A DNA stretch of 64,000 bases from Flavobacterium urumqiense (GCF_900108015.1 NZ_FNVP01000002.1:62001-126000), one strand, 5' to 3'; shown: positions 50,588 through 59,466, numbered from the stretch's first letter. The notes: generated from the letters alone by a model not told the origin. A program made the numbers and translations.

Positions 50588-52591
50588 TTATTTTTTAAGA
50601 TGTTGAGCAAAAAATCCCATCATAGCTTTATAAAGTTCAATTCTATTTTCTTCCCGTCCAAAACCATGACCTTCATTGTATTTAACCATATAAGGGACCT
50701 GGAAATTTTTAGCTCTAAGTGCCGTTACAATTTGATCTGCTTCTTTGATTGTAACTCTTATATCATTAGCCCCTTGAACTACAAATAAAGGTTTTTTAAT
50801 TTTATCAACATGATAAATTGGCGAAACAGAACGGGATATTTTAGCTTCTTTTGGGTTATCCAAATCATACCATGTTTCCTTAAACATCTTCAAGTATGGC
50901 TTCCAATGCGCAGGAAAAGAGGCAAGAATAGTTTCAACATTTGATACCCCAACATAATCCACCCCGCAAGCATATAAATCAGGCGTTTTTACTAATCCCA
51001 TAAGAGTTGCATATCCGCCATGACTGGCCCCGTATATAGCCATTCTATCCTTATCAATCCACCCTTGCTCGATAACATATTGAACCCCATCTTCTATATC
51101 ATCCATAACTTTTCGGCCAATTTGTTTAAACCCTGCTCTCATAAATTCTTTACCATAACCCCCAGAAATTCTGAAGTTCACATGTAAAGTAGCGTATCCT
51201 CTACTAGCGAATAATTGGTCATCTTTTATAAAACTCCAAGAATCTCTTACTGATTGAGGCCCTCCATGGGGATTTACAATTAATGGAACTTTTTTACCAT
51301 TTAGTGCTTCTTTTGGCAAGGTTATATATCCATGAATGGTCAAACCATCTCTACTTTTAAAAGTTATCGGGAGCATTCCAGCCATATCCTCTTCTTTTAA
51401 TTGCGGGAGTAAGTCGAACAGGAAAGTAACTTTATCTTGCTTAACATCATACTGAAAATACTTTCCTTGTATTTTATCGCTAGTTACCAATATCAAATAT
51501 TTATCTTCTGCTTCTGTTCTATCAATCAAATAAAATTGTTGGTCTCCAAATTCTTTTTTCAATTTTTGATAATATTTTTTAAAAGTATTACTAACAGGCA
51601 ATACTTCAACTTTTTCTCCATTGAAACCAACGTAATCAATTTCATAATTTCGTTTTCTTGACAAACTTAAAATAGTAGCGTCATAAGTATCATTCGAGTA
51701 TATTTCCTTTAGAATTTTCTTCTCTTTGAAGTCATACAAAACAACTCTGATCTTGTCAGAATCTAAATTGGTCAATATATAGGCATCATCTGGATTTTCC
51801 GTAGCGTAATTAAAAGATAGCACATTAAAAATTTCATCCCAATTAGCATTATTAAAGTGTTCATACGTTTTAGAACCGTTGCTTTTGTAGTAATAATGAT
51901 TTTCTAGACCATTAACAATTCGGTGAAATCCTTTTAAATTACCATCTTTATCAAAATCATAACCCACAATCGGAATACTCACATCATCATTTGTATGTAA
52001 TTTCTCCAGTTGCCCTGTAACAACATTAACTTTATAAGGCTCGTTAACTTGCGGATTGTCTTTATTCATTGAAATGATCAAATAATCTTTTTGTTCCTTA
52101 AGTGTTTTCAAAATTCCAGCTTTTACACCATCATAAGGTGTTAAATCAATGGCATTAGAGCCATCTAAATTAGTGGCGTAAATATGGTAATTCTCATTCC
52201 CTCCTTTGTCCATTGAATACACAAGCCTTTCATTGTTTATCCAAGAATACTCTCTAATCAATTCCTCTTTTTCTTTTATTGACAAGACAACTTCGCCAGT
52301 CTTTGTGTTTTTAACATATACATGATTTTTTCCTGAGACATCTTTCTCTTGATAAGAAAGAAACTTGCCGTCAGGGGACAATTGAAAATTTGATGCTTTT
52401 GGTTTTTTAAAGAAATCCTCCACACTATATTTGTAAGTTCCTTTTTCAAAAGTGGATAACTTTTCTAACTCTTCTTTTGACGATGGAAGAGAAGCATCAC
52501 CAGGCTTAGTGATTTCTGTTTTGGCCATTTGTGCATTTGCACTTGACATTCCCATAATTGCCAGTGCAATTACTACTATTCTTTTTTTCAT
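50588..52591 (-). CDS. S9-family prolyl oligopeptidase-type serine peptidase, exported
   Basis: I choose the ATG at 52591, which gives a signal peptide (KKRIVVIALAIMGMSSANA) and 667 residues; a frame opening at 52684 would add 31 unlikely residues. The N-terminal half is a beta-propeller (for example NFQLSPDGKFLSYQEKD, LVYSMDKGG). The C-terminal half is an alpha/beta hydrolase with the nucleophile in YGASHGGYATLMG, the acid in GANDIRV and the histidine in NEGHGFGREEN. It cleaves peptides near proline in the periplasm. The leader contains an AATCAA repeat rather than a Shine-Dalgarno sequence. Confidence 0.92.
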   Translation of the reverse strand: MKKRIVVIALAIMGMSSANAQMAKTEITKPGDASLPSSKEELEKLSTFEKGTYKYSVEDFFKKPKASNFQLSPDGKFLSYQEKDVSGKNHVYVKNTKTGEVVLSIKEKEELIREYSWINNERLVYSMDKGGNENYHIYATNLDGSNAIDLTPYDGVKAGILKTLKEQKDYLIISMNKDNPQVNEPYKVNVVTGQLEKLHTNDDVSIPIVGYDFDKDGNLKGFHRIVNGLENHYYYKSNGSKTYEHFNNANWDEIFNVLSFNYATENPDDAYILTNLDSDKIRVVLYDFKEKKILKEIYSNDTYDATILSLSRKRNYEIDYVGFNGEKVEVLPVSNTFKKYYQKLKKEFGDQQFYLIDRTEAEDKYLILVTSDKIQGKYFQYDVKQDKVTFLFDLLPQLKEEDMAGMLPITFKSRDGLTIHGYITLPKEALNGKKVPLIVNPHGGPQSVRDSWSFIKDDQLFASRGYATLHVNFRISGGYGKEFMRAGFKQIGRKVMDDIEDGVQYVIEQGWIDKDRMAIYGASHGGYATLMGLVKTPDLYACGVDYVGVSNVETILASFPAHWKPYLKMFKETWYDLDNPKEAKISRSVSPIYHVDKIKKPLFVVQGANDIRVTIKEADQIVTALRAKNFQVPYMVKYNEGHGFGREENRIELYKAMMGFFAQHLKK

Positions 52592-52623
52592 AATTTGATT
52601 TGATTGATTTGATTTATTATTTA

Positions 52624-52737
52624 TTACAAAACCTCCTTTATACCCTCCATTGCCCCACTTATAAAAATTCCAAGGACAATACAAACTAATATTAGTATTA
52701 CACTTTTAACTACTCTCTTAAAATTTAATTTTTTCAT
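52624..52737 (-). CDS. Tiny hydrophobic membrane peptide (37 residues)
   Basis: An ATG at 52737 opens a 37-codon frame reading MKKLNFKRVVKSVILILVCI, then VLGIFISGAMEGIKEVL and a stop. A basic N terminus and one transmembrane stretch of about 18 residues suit a small inner-membrane protein. It lies 32 bases before the S9 peptidase start, on the same strand, and its own start is preceded by a tandem AATCAAATCAATCAAATCAA-type leader like that of the peptidase gene. It could be a leader peptide or an independent small protein; no homologue is recognised. Confidence 0.45.
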   Translation of the reverse strand: MKKLNFKRVVKSVILILVCIVLGIFISGAMEGIKEVL

Positions 52738-52816
52738 GATTCGATTGATTTGATTGATTTGATTTGATTTGATTTGATTGATCCTGTCATTAAAATTTTA
52801 TTTCAATTTTAACTAA

Positions 52817-52913
52817 TTAAAAATGGAATCCTGTATTATGCTGAAAAACTATTATAAACCCTAATAATGCATACGCTACTAATTTCCCTATTTTTAAGAC
52901 TTTCTTTTTTCAT
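52817..52913 (-). pseudogene. Possible second tiny membrane peptide, frameshifted at an A-tract
   Basis: An ATG at 52911-52913 followed by six A runs into the wrong frame. With one A fewer the product would be MKKKVLKIGKLVAYALLGFI then IVFQHNTGFHF and a stop at 52817, another basic plus hydrophobic small protein next to the 37-residue one. The frame is closed by a TGA upstream, so it is not translated as it stands unless ribosomes or polymerase slip on the homopolymer. Evidence is thin. Confidence 0.3.
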
Positions 52914-53087
52914 GTTTTTATTTTTTGTTTGTTAGTTTGTTTTGATGAGACAAATATATAGCGACCTCAACTTGTATTCTTACAAAAAATGACGAACGGC
53001 TATATCGAAATGACGAACGGTTACCAAGGTTATTAAATACAAACAAAACCAATATCGCCTACCTTTACAGCTCTTAAAAAAAGCAAG

Positions 53088-53534
53088 ATGATCCATTTTA
53101 AACCGCTAGACAAAAATAATATTGATCTCATTACCGCTATGATGGTAGATTTTTATGCCATAAAAGGCTACCCTATAGATATCGAAAAATCAAAGGCGTT
53201 ATTCCGGCAATTTACCGACAATTCTGAGTTTGGTTTAGCTTAATTAATCTATACGAATGACGCGGTAGTCGGTTATGTAATCATAACATTCAGTTTCAGC
53301 TTTGAATACCATAGCAGAATAGGCATCTTAGACGATTTGTATCTTTCCGATTCGGCTCGCGGCAAAGGAATTGGCAAAAAAACGGTGGCTTTTATTCAAG
53401 CCAAAGCACAACAATTAAACCTGAAAATAATCTACCTAGAAGTTGAAAATCACAATGAAAACGCTCAAAAATTGTGTCTCGCCAGCAATTTTATATTCCT
53501 CCATCGGAAATTAATGAAATATATTGTTAAATAA
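53088..53534 (+). pseudogene. GNAT-family acetyltransferase with one in-frame stop
   Basis: From ATG 53088 the frame reads IHFKPLDKNNIDLITAMM to DNSEFGLA, then TAA at 53241-53243, and the same frame continues with YTNDAVVGYVIITFSFSFEY, LDDLYLSDSARGKGIGKKTV and ENAQKLCLASNF to the stop at 53534. The acetyl-CoA loop ARGKGIG is intact. A single nonsense change separates two otherwise normal halves of a roughly 148-residue protein. A TACCTTTA promoter-like box lies upstream. It begins a run of three broken genes. Confidence 0.75.
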
Positions 53535-53556
53535 AAAATCAACTTAAATCAATACC

Positions 53557-54019
53557 ATGAAATTTTTAAAATTATTCCTATTACTATTTGTCATTCAGCT
53601 ACAAGCCCAGGAAGGCGGAATGTAGATTCCTTCGCTGCTGAATGGAATGAATGAAACCGAAATGAAAAATCTGGGCATGAAAATGTCCGTAAAAGACATT
53701 TATGATGTAAATCAGTCGAGCATGAAAGATGCGGTTCCACATTTTAACGGGGGCTGTACCTCAGAAGTTATTTCCCCAAAAGGATTGATCCTGACCAATC
53801 ATCATTGCGGGTTTTCACAAATTCAATCGCATTCCACCGTAGACCATGATTATCTGACAGATGGTTTTTGGGCTTACAAAATGGAAGAAGAACTGCCAAA
53901 CGAAGGTTTGACTGTGACTTTTATGGTAAAAATTGAAGATGTAACCACTTTAGTTTTGGACGGAACTGCTTCCATGAGCAACGAAGCCGAAAAACAAAAG
54001 AAAATTCAAGAAATTGTTA
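53557..54019 (+). pseudogene. S46-family dipeptidyl-peptidase fragment
   Basis: The frame starts with a signal peptide (KFLKLFLLLFVIQLQAQ) and GGM, then TAG at 53623 where family members have W in GGMWIPS. It continues open with IPSLLNGMNE, NGGCTSEVISPKGLILTNHH and CGFSQIQSHSTVDHDYLTDG, which includes the catalytic histidine. After NEAEKQKKIQEIV it breaks off into kdtA sequence. The catalytic aspartate and serine regions are gone, so it is a dead N-terminal fragment of a normally about 700-residue periplasmic peptidase. Confidence 0.82.
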
Positions 54020-54697
54020 CTACAGTTAGGCAAAGCCAATGTTGCCGTTTCAGGAGACACCCGTTTTGACCGAGTGGCAGCAATTTTAGAAAAAGACAAT
54101 TCGTTGGATTTTATCTCTGATTTTAAAAACAACACACTCACTATTGTCGTGGGAAGTTCATGGCCAAAAGATGAAGATTTAATAGTGAATTTTATCAATT
54201 CTAACAAATACAATGTCAAATTTATTATTGCGCCACATAATATTAAGGAGGAACAAATTCAGAATCTAAAAAACAGCATTACTAAAAAAACAGTTTTATT
54301 CAGCGAAAGAAAGGATAAAAATCTTGCTGATTATGACATTTTTATAATTGATACGATTGGCATTTTGACAAAAATTTACAGTTATGCGGACATTGCCTAT
54401 GTAGGCGGTGGTTTTGGTAATCTTGGCGTACATAATATACTTGAACCAGCAACTTTTGGAGTTCCAATTGTGATTGGTCCAAACTATTCTCATTTTGCCG
54501 AGGCAACGGCTTTGATAAATCTGGAAGGCTGTATTTCTGTTTCCAATAAAAAGGAATTACAAGTCGCTTTTATAAACTTAATTCTTATTGAAACAGAAAG
54601 ACAGGAAAAAGGTCATATCTGCGGCACATTTGTACACATGAATAAAGGCGCCACTGCGATTATCATGAATACGATCTCAAATTTTGAGTTGTTCTAA
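54014..54697 (+). pseudogene. 5'-truncated second copy of kdtA
   Basis: The frame aligns with residues of roughly 185-408 of the intact kdtA at 47274, from LLQLGKANVAVSGDTRF to a normal C terminus, and remains open to its stop. The N-terminal acceptor domain is missing, and the fragment is joined to the S46 peptidase piece in a different reading frame, so it cannot be expressed as a fusion. YVGGGFGNLGVHNILEPATF and GPNYSHFAEA are kept. Positions 54081-54225 are identical to 47902-48046; flanks are clearly diverged. Confidence 0.85.
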
Positions 54698-54942
54698 TTT
54701 TCAAAACTATTTTTACATTAAAAATATCGAATTTGAATAAGAGACTTCTTTTAACCAAGAAAGAGGATTCGGTCTAATTAGATTATAAAAAAAGCCCCAC
54801 AAAGTAGCTTTCATTGAATTAACCCTTTATATTTAGCAAAATAGTCTTTGTGGCATAATAGTTGGTGTTAATGAGTATGTTGGCAAAATATATTATTTTT
54901 TAAAAAAAAAATAAAAAAATATTTTACATATTAAAAAATTTA

Positions 54943-54950
54943 TATCTTTG
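54943..54950 (+). promoter_or_regulatory. Promoter -7 box of the Ala-rich lipoprotein gene
   Basis: TATCTTTG matches TAnnTTTG and lies 37 bases before the ATG, in an A/T-only stretch. Confidence 0.55.
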
Positions 54951-54987
54951 CCACGAATTAATAATTAACCTTTTATAATAAAGTAAG

Positions 54988-55233
54988 ATGAAAAAAGTAT
55001 TTTTAAGTTTAGCTGTTGTTGCTGTTTTAACTGTTGTATCATGTAAAAAAGCTGACGCTCCTGCTGATGACGCTTCTGCTGTAGTTGATTCTGCTGCTGT
55101 TGTTGTTGACTCTGCTGCTGCTGTAGTTGATTCTGCTGCTGTTGTTGTTGACTCTGCTGCTGCAACTGCTACTGACGCTGCAAAAACTGCAACTGAAGCT
55201 GCTGCAACTGCTACTGAAGCTGCAAAAAAATAA
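54988..55233 (+). CDS. Alanine/valine-rich repeat lipoprotein
   Basis: The 81-residue product has a lipoprotein signal (KKVFLSLAVVAVLTVVSCKK, lipobox cysteine at about 19) and a mature part made of repeats of VVDSAAAV/VVDSAAVV (about residues 31-58) and TEAAATATEAAKK-type A/T repeats. The low complexity suggests a helical or fibre-like stalk. Layout and position alone resemble the K/E-rich lipoprotein at 44551. It has its own promoter and terminator. The function is unknown; the repeats make length variation by slippage likely. Confidence 0.8.
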   Translation: MKKVFLSLAVVAVLTVVSCKKADAPADDASAVVDSAAVVVDSAAAVVDSAAVVVDSAAATATDAAKTATEAAATATEAAKK

Positions 55234-55257
55234 TTAGAATTTAATTCTAAAAATTTT

Positions 55258-55289
55258 AAAGCCATCCGCGCAAGCGAGATGGCTTTTTT
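55258..55289 (+). terminator. Terminator after the Ala-rich lipoprotein gene
   Basis: Stem AAAGCCATC / GATGGCTTT with an 11-base loop, followed by T on the plus strand. Confidence 0.8.
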
Positions 55290-55330
55290 AATTATTTATA
55301 TTGACGTTTTTAGAGCATCAGATAAATAAA

Positions 55331-55368
55331 AAAAGAGAGCAATGGTAAAATTACCATTGCTCTCTTTT
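55331..55368. terminator. Perfect bidirectional hairpin before the YegP-like gene end
   Basis: An 18-base perfect stem AAAAGAGAGCAATGGTAA / TTACCATTGCTCTCTTTT with a 2-base loop lies between the lipoprotein gene and the convergent gene at 55397, flanked by A and T tracts. Confidence 0.8.
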
Positions 55369-55396
55369 TTTTTAACGTACTGCTTCGTAATAAACC

Positions 55397-55744
55397 TTAA
55401 TCTTCAAAAATAAAATCATTTGCCGAAAAATCTAAAATTTCAGATACGTTCCCATATTTAACAATTTCATCTATTCCTTTTTGAAGTCTCAAAGAAGTCG
55501 TGTATTTTCTACTGGTAGCAAGATGACCTCCCTTTAACATCAATTTAAAGTAATACTTACCATTAGAAGACCTAAACTTTAAAAAGTCCGCTGATTCGAT
55601 GTTCTCTTTTAATTTGTCAACATCTTCTTCACACTCAAATTTCAGTTCATAACTCAAACTGGTAAAAACAACCTTTCCCTTTCTTGAAGTAAAAACAAAT
55701 TTATACTCGTCATTAAATCTTTTACTAATTACAAAAGCCCCCAT
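55397..55744 (-). CDS. YegP-family (DUF1508) protein
   Basis: The 115-residue protein has one DUF1508-like unit at about 1-50 (GAFVISKRFNDEYKFVFTSR, SLSYELKFECEEDVDKL) and a related unit at about 52-100 (FRSSNGKYYFKLMLKGGHLA with TSRKYTT), as in tandem YegP proteins. The role of the family is unknown. It is a single gene, convergent with the lipoprotein gene. Confidence 0.75.
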   Translation of the reverse strand: MGAFVISKRFNDEYKFVFTSRKGKVVFTSLSYELKFECEEDVDKLKENIESADFLKFRSSNGKYYFKLMLKGGHLATSRKYTTSLRLQKGIDEIVKYGNVSEILDFSANDFIFED

Positions 55745-55839
55745 AGTTTATAAAAATTCAAATTATAAATCCAAAAAAAAAGAAGTCGATACCGGTTCAG
55801 ACAGATTTAGTTCTAATACGAAAAATCATAAAACAAAAA

Positions 55840-55863
55840 AAACCGCTTCAATTGAAGCGGTTT
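55840..55863 (-). terminator. Terminator after tRNA-Leu
   Basis: AAACCGCTTCA / TGAAGCGGTTT around a 2-base loop, followed by eight T on the minus strand, 3 bases beyond the tRNA 3' end. Confidence 0.8.
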
Positions 55864-55865
55864 AG

Positions 55866-55951
55866 TACTCAGAGCGGGACTTGAACCCGCACGAACATTG
55901 CTGTTCACTGGATTTTAAGTCCAGCGTGTCTACCAATTTCACCATCCGAGC
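55866..55951 (-). tRNA. tRNA-Leu (anticodon TAA)
   Basis: An 86-nt class II tRNA on the minus strand: acceptor GCTCGGA pairs with TCTGAGT, discriminator A. The anticodon stem CTGGA/TCCAG encloses CTTAAAA with anticodon TAA. A long variable arm (TGAACAGCAATGTTCG region) and a T-loop GTTCAAGT follow. No CCA is encoded. Confidence 0.95.
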
Positions 55952-55965
55952 ATTATTTGGTGTGG

Positions 55966-56038
55966 AGCGAAAAACGGGGCTCGAACCCGCGACCTCGACC
56001 TTGGCAAGGTCGCGCTCTACCAACTGAGCTATTTTCGC
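55966..56038 (-). tRNA. tRNA-Gly (anticodon GCC)
   Basis: A 73-nt cloverleaf on the minus strand: acceptor GCGAAAA pairs with TTTTCGC, discriminator T. The anticodon loop CTTGCCA carries GCC, and the T-loop is GTTCGAGC. It is 14 bases upstream of tRNA-Leu, so the two are likely co-transcribed. It complements the two tRNA-Gly(TCC) genes at 14 kb. Confidence 0.95.
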
Positions 56039-56186
56039 ATTTTCAATTCTTAAAAAGAACCGCAATACTTGTTCTGTATTGCGGATGCAAATTTAAGACA
56101 TTTATTGAATTACACAAGCCTTTTCTACAAAAAATTCACAGATTAAAGTTAACATTCTGATAACGTAAACTTTAAAACAAAAGAAA

Positions 56187-58823
56187 TTATTTTCTGGTTA
56201 ACATTCTTTTAATTTCATTTAGTTTCATCAAAGCTTCCATTGGAGTTATGGTATTTATATCCAAATTTAAAATCTCTTCTTTGATTTCTTCCAATAAAGG
56301 ATCATCCAAATTAAAGAAACTCATTTGCATTTGCTCCGCTTGTTCGCCTTTCAGGCTCGAGCCATCTTTTGCAGCTTTAATTCCGTTTAATGCATCACTT
56401 GAATGGCTCTTCTCCAGCTTTTTTAATAGTTTCTGAGCCTTTAGAATCACTATCTGCGGCATTCCAGCCATTTTTGCAACATGTATCCCAAAACTGTGCG
56501 CACTGCCTCCTTTTACCAATTTTCGAATAAAAAGCACCGTATCTTTTAATTCTTTCACAGAAACATTATAATTCTGAATTCTTGGTAGTGATTCACTCAT
56601 TTCATTCAACTCATGATAATGCGTTGCGAATAATGTTTTGGGTTTTGAAGGATGTTCATGTAAGAACTCAGCAATGGCCCAAGCGATAGAAATTCCGTCA
56701 TAGGTACTCGTTCCTCGCCCAATTTCATCCAACAGTACCAAACTTCTATCAGAAATATTATTCAAGATGGATGCTGTTTCATTCATTTCGACCATAAAAG
56801 TAGATTCCCCCATCGAAATATTGTCACTTGCTCCTACTCTGGTGAATATTTTGTCGATAATTCCCATTCTTACGCTATCAGCGGGAACAAAACTCCCCAT
56901 TTGAGCCAATAACACAATTAGGGCTGTTTGACGCAAAATAGCCGACTTACCAGACATATTGGGCCCCGTAATCATAATCAATTGCTGTATCTCTCTGTCT
57001 AAGAAAACATCATTGGCAATGTATGGCATTCCAACTGGTAATTGTTTTTCAATAACGGGATGCCTTCCATTTTTGATTTCCAGTTCGAAAGTTTCGTCTA
57101 ATTCCGGACAAACATAATTATTCTCAATAGCTAATTGTGTAAACGAACACAGACAATCCAATTGCGCGACCAAATTCGCATTCATTTGAACCGGCTTGAT
57201 GTAAGTAGCAATCCAACTGACCAATTGCTCGAACAATTCCGCTTCAATTTTGTGTATTTTTTCTTCGGCTCCAAGAATTTTGGTTTCGTATTCTTTTAGT
57301 TCTTCAGTGATGTAACGTTCTGCATTAACCAAAGTTTGCTTTCGGATCCATTCAGCTGGCACTTTATCTTTATGTAAATTCCTAACTTCAATATAATATC
57401 CAAAAACGTTATTGAAAGATATTTTCAAAGAAGAAATTCCTGTCAACTGCGATTCTCGTTTTTCAATTCCTTCCAAGAATTCTTTTCCGCTAGTTGATAT
57501 GGTTCTCAAATCATCCAACTCCGCATTTATTCCTTTGGCAATAGCATTCCCTTTAGAAACAGCAACAGGAGCATCTTGATTCAGCGTTATTTTTATTTTT
57601 TCGCGAAGTAAATCACAACTGTGTAAACTATCTCCAATTACTTTTACAGCTTCCTGAGGACTTTGCAACGCCAGCATTTTTATTGGAATAATAGCATCCA
57701 ATGATTCTTTTAAATATACTACTTCACGAGGTGATACTTTCCCGGTAGCAATCTTGGAAATCAAACGCTCCAAATCTGAAATTTCCTTAATTTGATGCTG
57801 AATATTTTTTAAAACGTCCTGATTTTCTTTTAAATAAGAAACTACTTCATGACGACTTCGTATTTTATTGCTGTCTTTCAGAGGCAAAGCCAACCATCGT
57901 TTTAATAACCGACCTCCCATTGGCGAAAGCGTTTTGTCAATAACATCGAGAAGCGTAACTGCATTTGGATTATAACTATGATACAACTCTAGATTTCGAA
58001 TTGTAAATCGGTCCATCCAAACATAAGCATCTTCGGCAATACGTTGAATGGCTGTGATATGCTGTACTTTATTGTGTTGCGTTTCGGACAAATAATACAA
58101 AATTGCGCCCGAAGCAATAATTCCTTCTTTTAACTCTTCAATTCCAAAACCCTTCAGCGATATTGTTTGAAAATGCTTAGTTAAGACTTCAAAAGCATAA
58201 TCCTCTTTGTAGATCCAATCTTCCAAATAAAAACTGTGATAATCCTCCCCAAAAATTTCTCGGAAATCATTTTTGTTATTTTTAGGAATTAGCACTTCGC
58301 TGGGATTAAAATTCTGCAACAACTTATCAATATATTCGGCATTTCCCTGAGCAGTAAGAAACTCCCCTGTAGAAACGTCTAAAAATGAAATTCCAATTGA
58401 TTTATTTGCAAAAAATATGGATGCTAAAAAATTATTTGTTTTAGATTGCAAAACCTCATCATTCATGGAAACGCCTGGAGTTACAAGTTCAGTAACACCA
58501 CGTTTCACAATAGTTTTAGTCATTTTTGGATCTTCGAGCTGATCACAAATTGCGACACGAAGTCCAGCTTTGACAAGCTTTGGCAAATAGGTATTTATAG
58601 AATGATGCGGAAATCCTGCCAACGCTGTTTCTGTTGCTGATCCTGCGCCACGTTTTGTCAGAGTTATACCAAGAATCTTCGACGCACGAACTGCATCTTC
58701 CCCAAAAGTTTCATAAAAATCTCCTACTCGAAACAATAAACACGCATCAGGATATTTCCTTTTGATCTCGTTATACTGCTTCATTAATGGCGTTTCCTTA
58801 ACCGTATTATCTTTAGATGCCAA
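56187..58823 (-). CDS. mutS: DNA mismatch repair protein MutS
   Basis: An 878-residue protein with the mismatch-contact motif F36-x-E38 in GDFYETF. It has the connector, lever and clamp domains in the middle, and a C-terminal ATPase with Walker A GPNMSGKSAILRQTA near 625, SMGESTFMVEM, the Walker B LVLLDEIGRGTSTYDG and FATHYHEL. It recognises base mispairs and starts repair with MutL. The length matches the family. It is a single gene. The upstream gap of 162 bases holds the divergent DUF1573 gene's promoter. Confidence 0.97.
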   Translation of the reverse strand: MASKDNTVKETPLMKQYNEIKRKYPDACLLFRVGDFYETFGEDAVRASKILGITLTKRGAGSATETALAGFPHHSINTYLPKLVKAGLRVAICDQLEDPKMTKTIVKRGVTELVTPGVSMNDEVLQSKTNNFLASIFFANKSIGISFLDVSTGEFLTAQGNAEYIDKLLQNFNPSEVLIPKNNKNDFREIFGEDYHSFYLEDWIYKEDYAFEVLTKHFQTISLKGFGIEELKEGIIASGAILYYLSETQHNKVQHITAIQRIAEDAYVWMDRFTIRNLELYHSYNPNAVTLLDVIDKTLSPMGGRLLKRWLALPLKDSNKIRSRHEVVSYLKENQDVLKNIQHQIKEISDLERLISKIATGKVSPREVVYLKESLDAIIPIKMLALQSPQEAVKVIGDSLHSCDLLREKIKITLNQDAPVAVSKGNAIAKGINAELDDLRTISTSGKEFLEGIEKRESQLTGISSLKISFNNVFGYYIEVRNLHKDKVPAEWIRKQTLVNAERYITEELKEYETKILGAEEKIHKIEAELFEQLVSWIATYIKPVQMNANLVAQLDCLCSFTQLAIENNYVCPELDETFELEIKNGRHPVIEKQLPVGMPYIANDVFLDREIQQLIMITGPNMSGKSAILRQTALIVLLAQMGSFVPADSVRMGIIDKIFTRVGASDNISMGESTFMVEMNETASILNNISDRSLVLLDEIGRGTSTYDGISIAWAIAEFLHEHPSKPKTLFATHYHELNEMSESLPRIQNYNVSVKELKDTVLFIRKLVKGGSAHSFGIHVAKMAGMPQIVILKAQKLLKKLEKSHSSDALNGIKAAKDGSSLKGEQAEQMQMSFFNLDDPLLEEIKEEILNLDINTITPMEALMKLNEIKRMLTRK

Positions 58824-58952
58824 GTTATTTTATATTTAATAAATGAAAAACATTAATCAGCGAATTTATATATTTTAAAGCGAATTACAGTGAGCTACAA
58901 AAAAATTAAATATTTTTAAGTAAAAATTAATCTAATGGCATGATTTTTTCTT

Positions 58953-58960
58953 TAAATTTG
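58953..58960 (+). promoter_or_regulatory. Promoter -7 box of the DUF1573 gene
   Basis: TAAATTTG matches TAnnTTTG and lies 25 bases before the ATG at 58986. Confidence 0.5.
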
Positions 58961-58985
58961 TTTAACTAATTAAAAAAACAAGAAA

Positions 58986-59444
58986 ATGAAAAAAATACTT
59001 ACACTAGCGTTATTATTAGTTTTAGGAGTTACATCTTCTAATGCTCAAGAAACATCTAAAGTTACTAAAAAAATAAAAGCTAAAACTGCTAAAATTTCAA
59101 CTCCAAAAGTTGACGGAGCAGGAATGGTTTTTATGAATGAGACTATTGATTATGGGACAGTTGCCCATAATGCCGACGGAAAGCGTGAATTCGTTTTTAC
59201 TAATAATGGAAACAAACCATTAATTATAACTAATACTCAAGGTTCTTGTGGATGTACAGTTCCTACAAGCCCAAAAGAACCAATTGCTCCTGGTGCAAAA
59301 GGTGTTATTGGTGTAAAATATGCAACTGACAGAGTAGGCCCATTTACAAAAACGGTAACTGTAACCTCAAACGCAACTGGTCAAGCAACAAAAACACTAA
59401 CAATAAAAGGAACAGTTTTAGCAGATGATGCACCAAAAAGCTAA
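58986..59444 (+). CDS. DUF1573 domain exported protein
   Basis: A 152-residue protein with a signal peptide (KKILTLALLLVLGVTSSNA), a lysine-rich linker and one DUF1573 domain at about 45-148. The domain features are DYGTVAHNADGKREFVFTNN, then NTQGSCGCTVPTSPKEPIAP with the conserved CGC motif, and VTVTSNA near the end. This fold resembles ASPM/SPD-2/Hydin-type immunoglobulin domains. Its role is unknown; such proteins are very common in Bacteroidota envelopes. A terminator follows. Confidence 0.88.
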   Translation: MKKILTLALLLVLGVTSSNAQETSKVTKKIKAKTAKISTPKVDGAGMVFMNETIDYGTVAHNADGKREFVFTNNGNKPLIITNTQGSCGCTVPTSPKEPIAPGAKGVIGVKYATDRVGPFTKTVTVTSNATGQATKTLTIKGTVLADDAPKS

Positions 59445-59466
59445 TTTCTAAATTTAATTTACATTA

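Noticed and set aside
54795..54856. GCCCCACAAAG ... CTTTGTGGC long-loop hairpin after the kdtA fragment
   Set aside because: The stem is 8 bases with a loop of over 40 bases and no T-run. It may be chance in an AT-rich gap; nothing else is recognisable at 54698-54940.
54965..55165. Minus-strand Gln-rich ORF opposite the Ala-rich lipoprotein gene
   Set aside because: It is the complement of the GTTGTTGACTCTGCTGCT repeat read in another frame. It has no ribosome-binding context and overlaps a gene with a clear lipoprotein signal, promoter and terminator.
55862..56065. ORF across the two tRNA genes
   Set aside because: It runs through tRNA-Leu and tRNA-Gly(GCC) whose cloverleafs are unambiguous.
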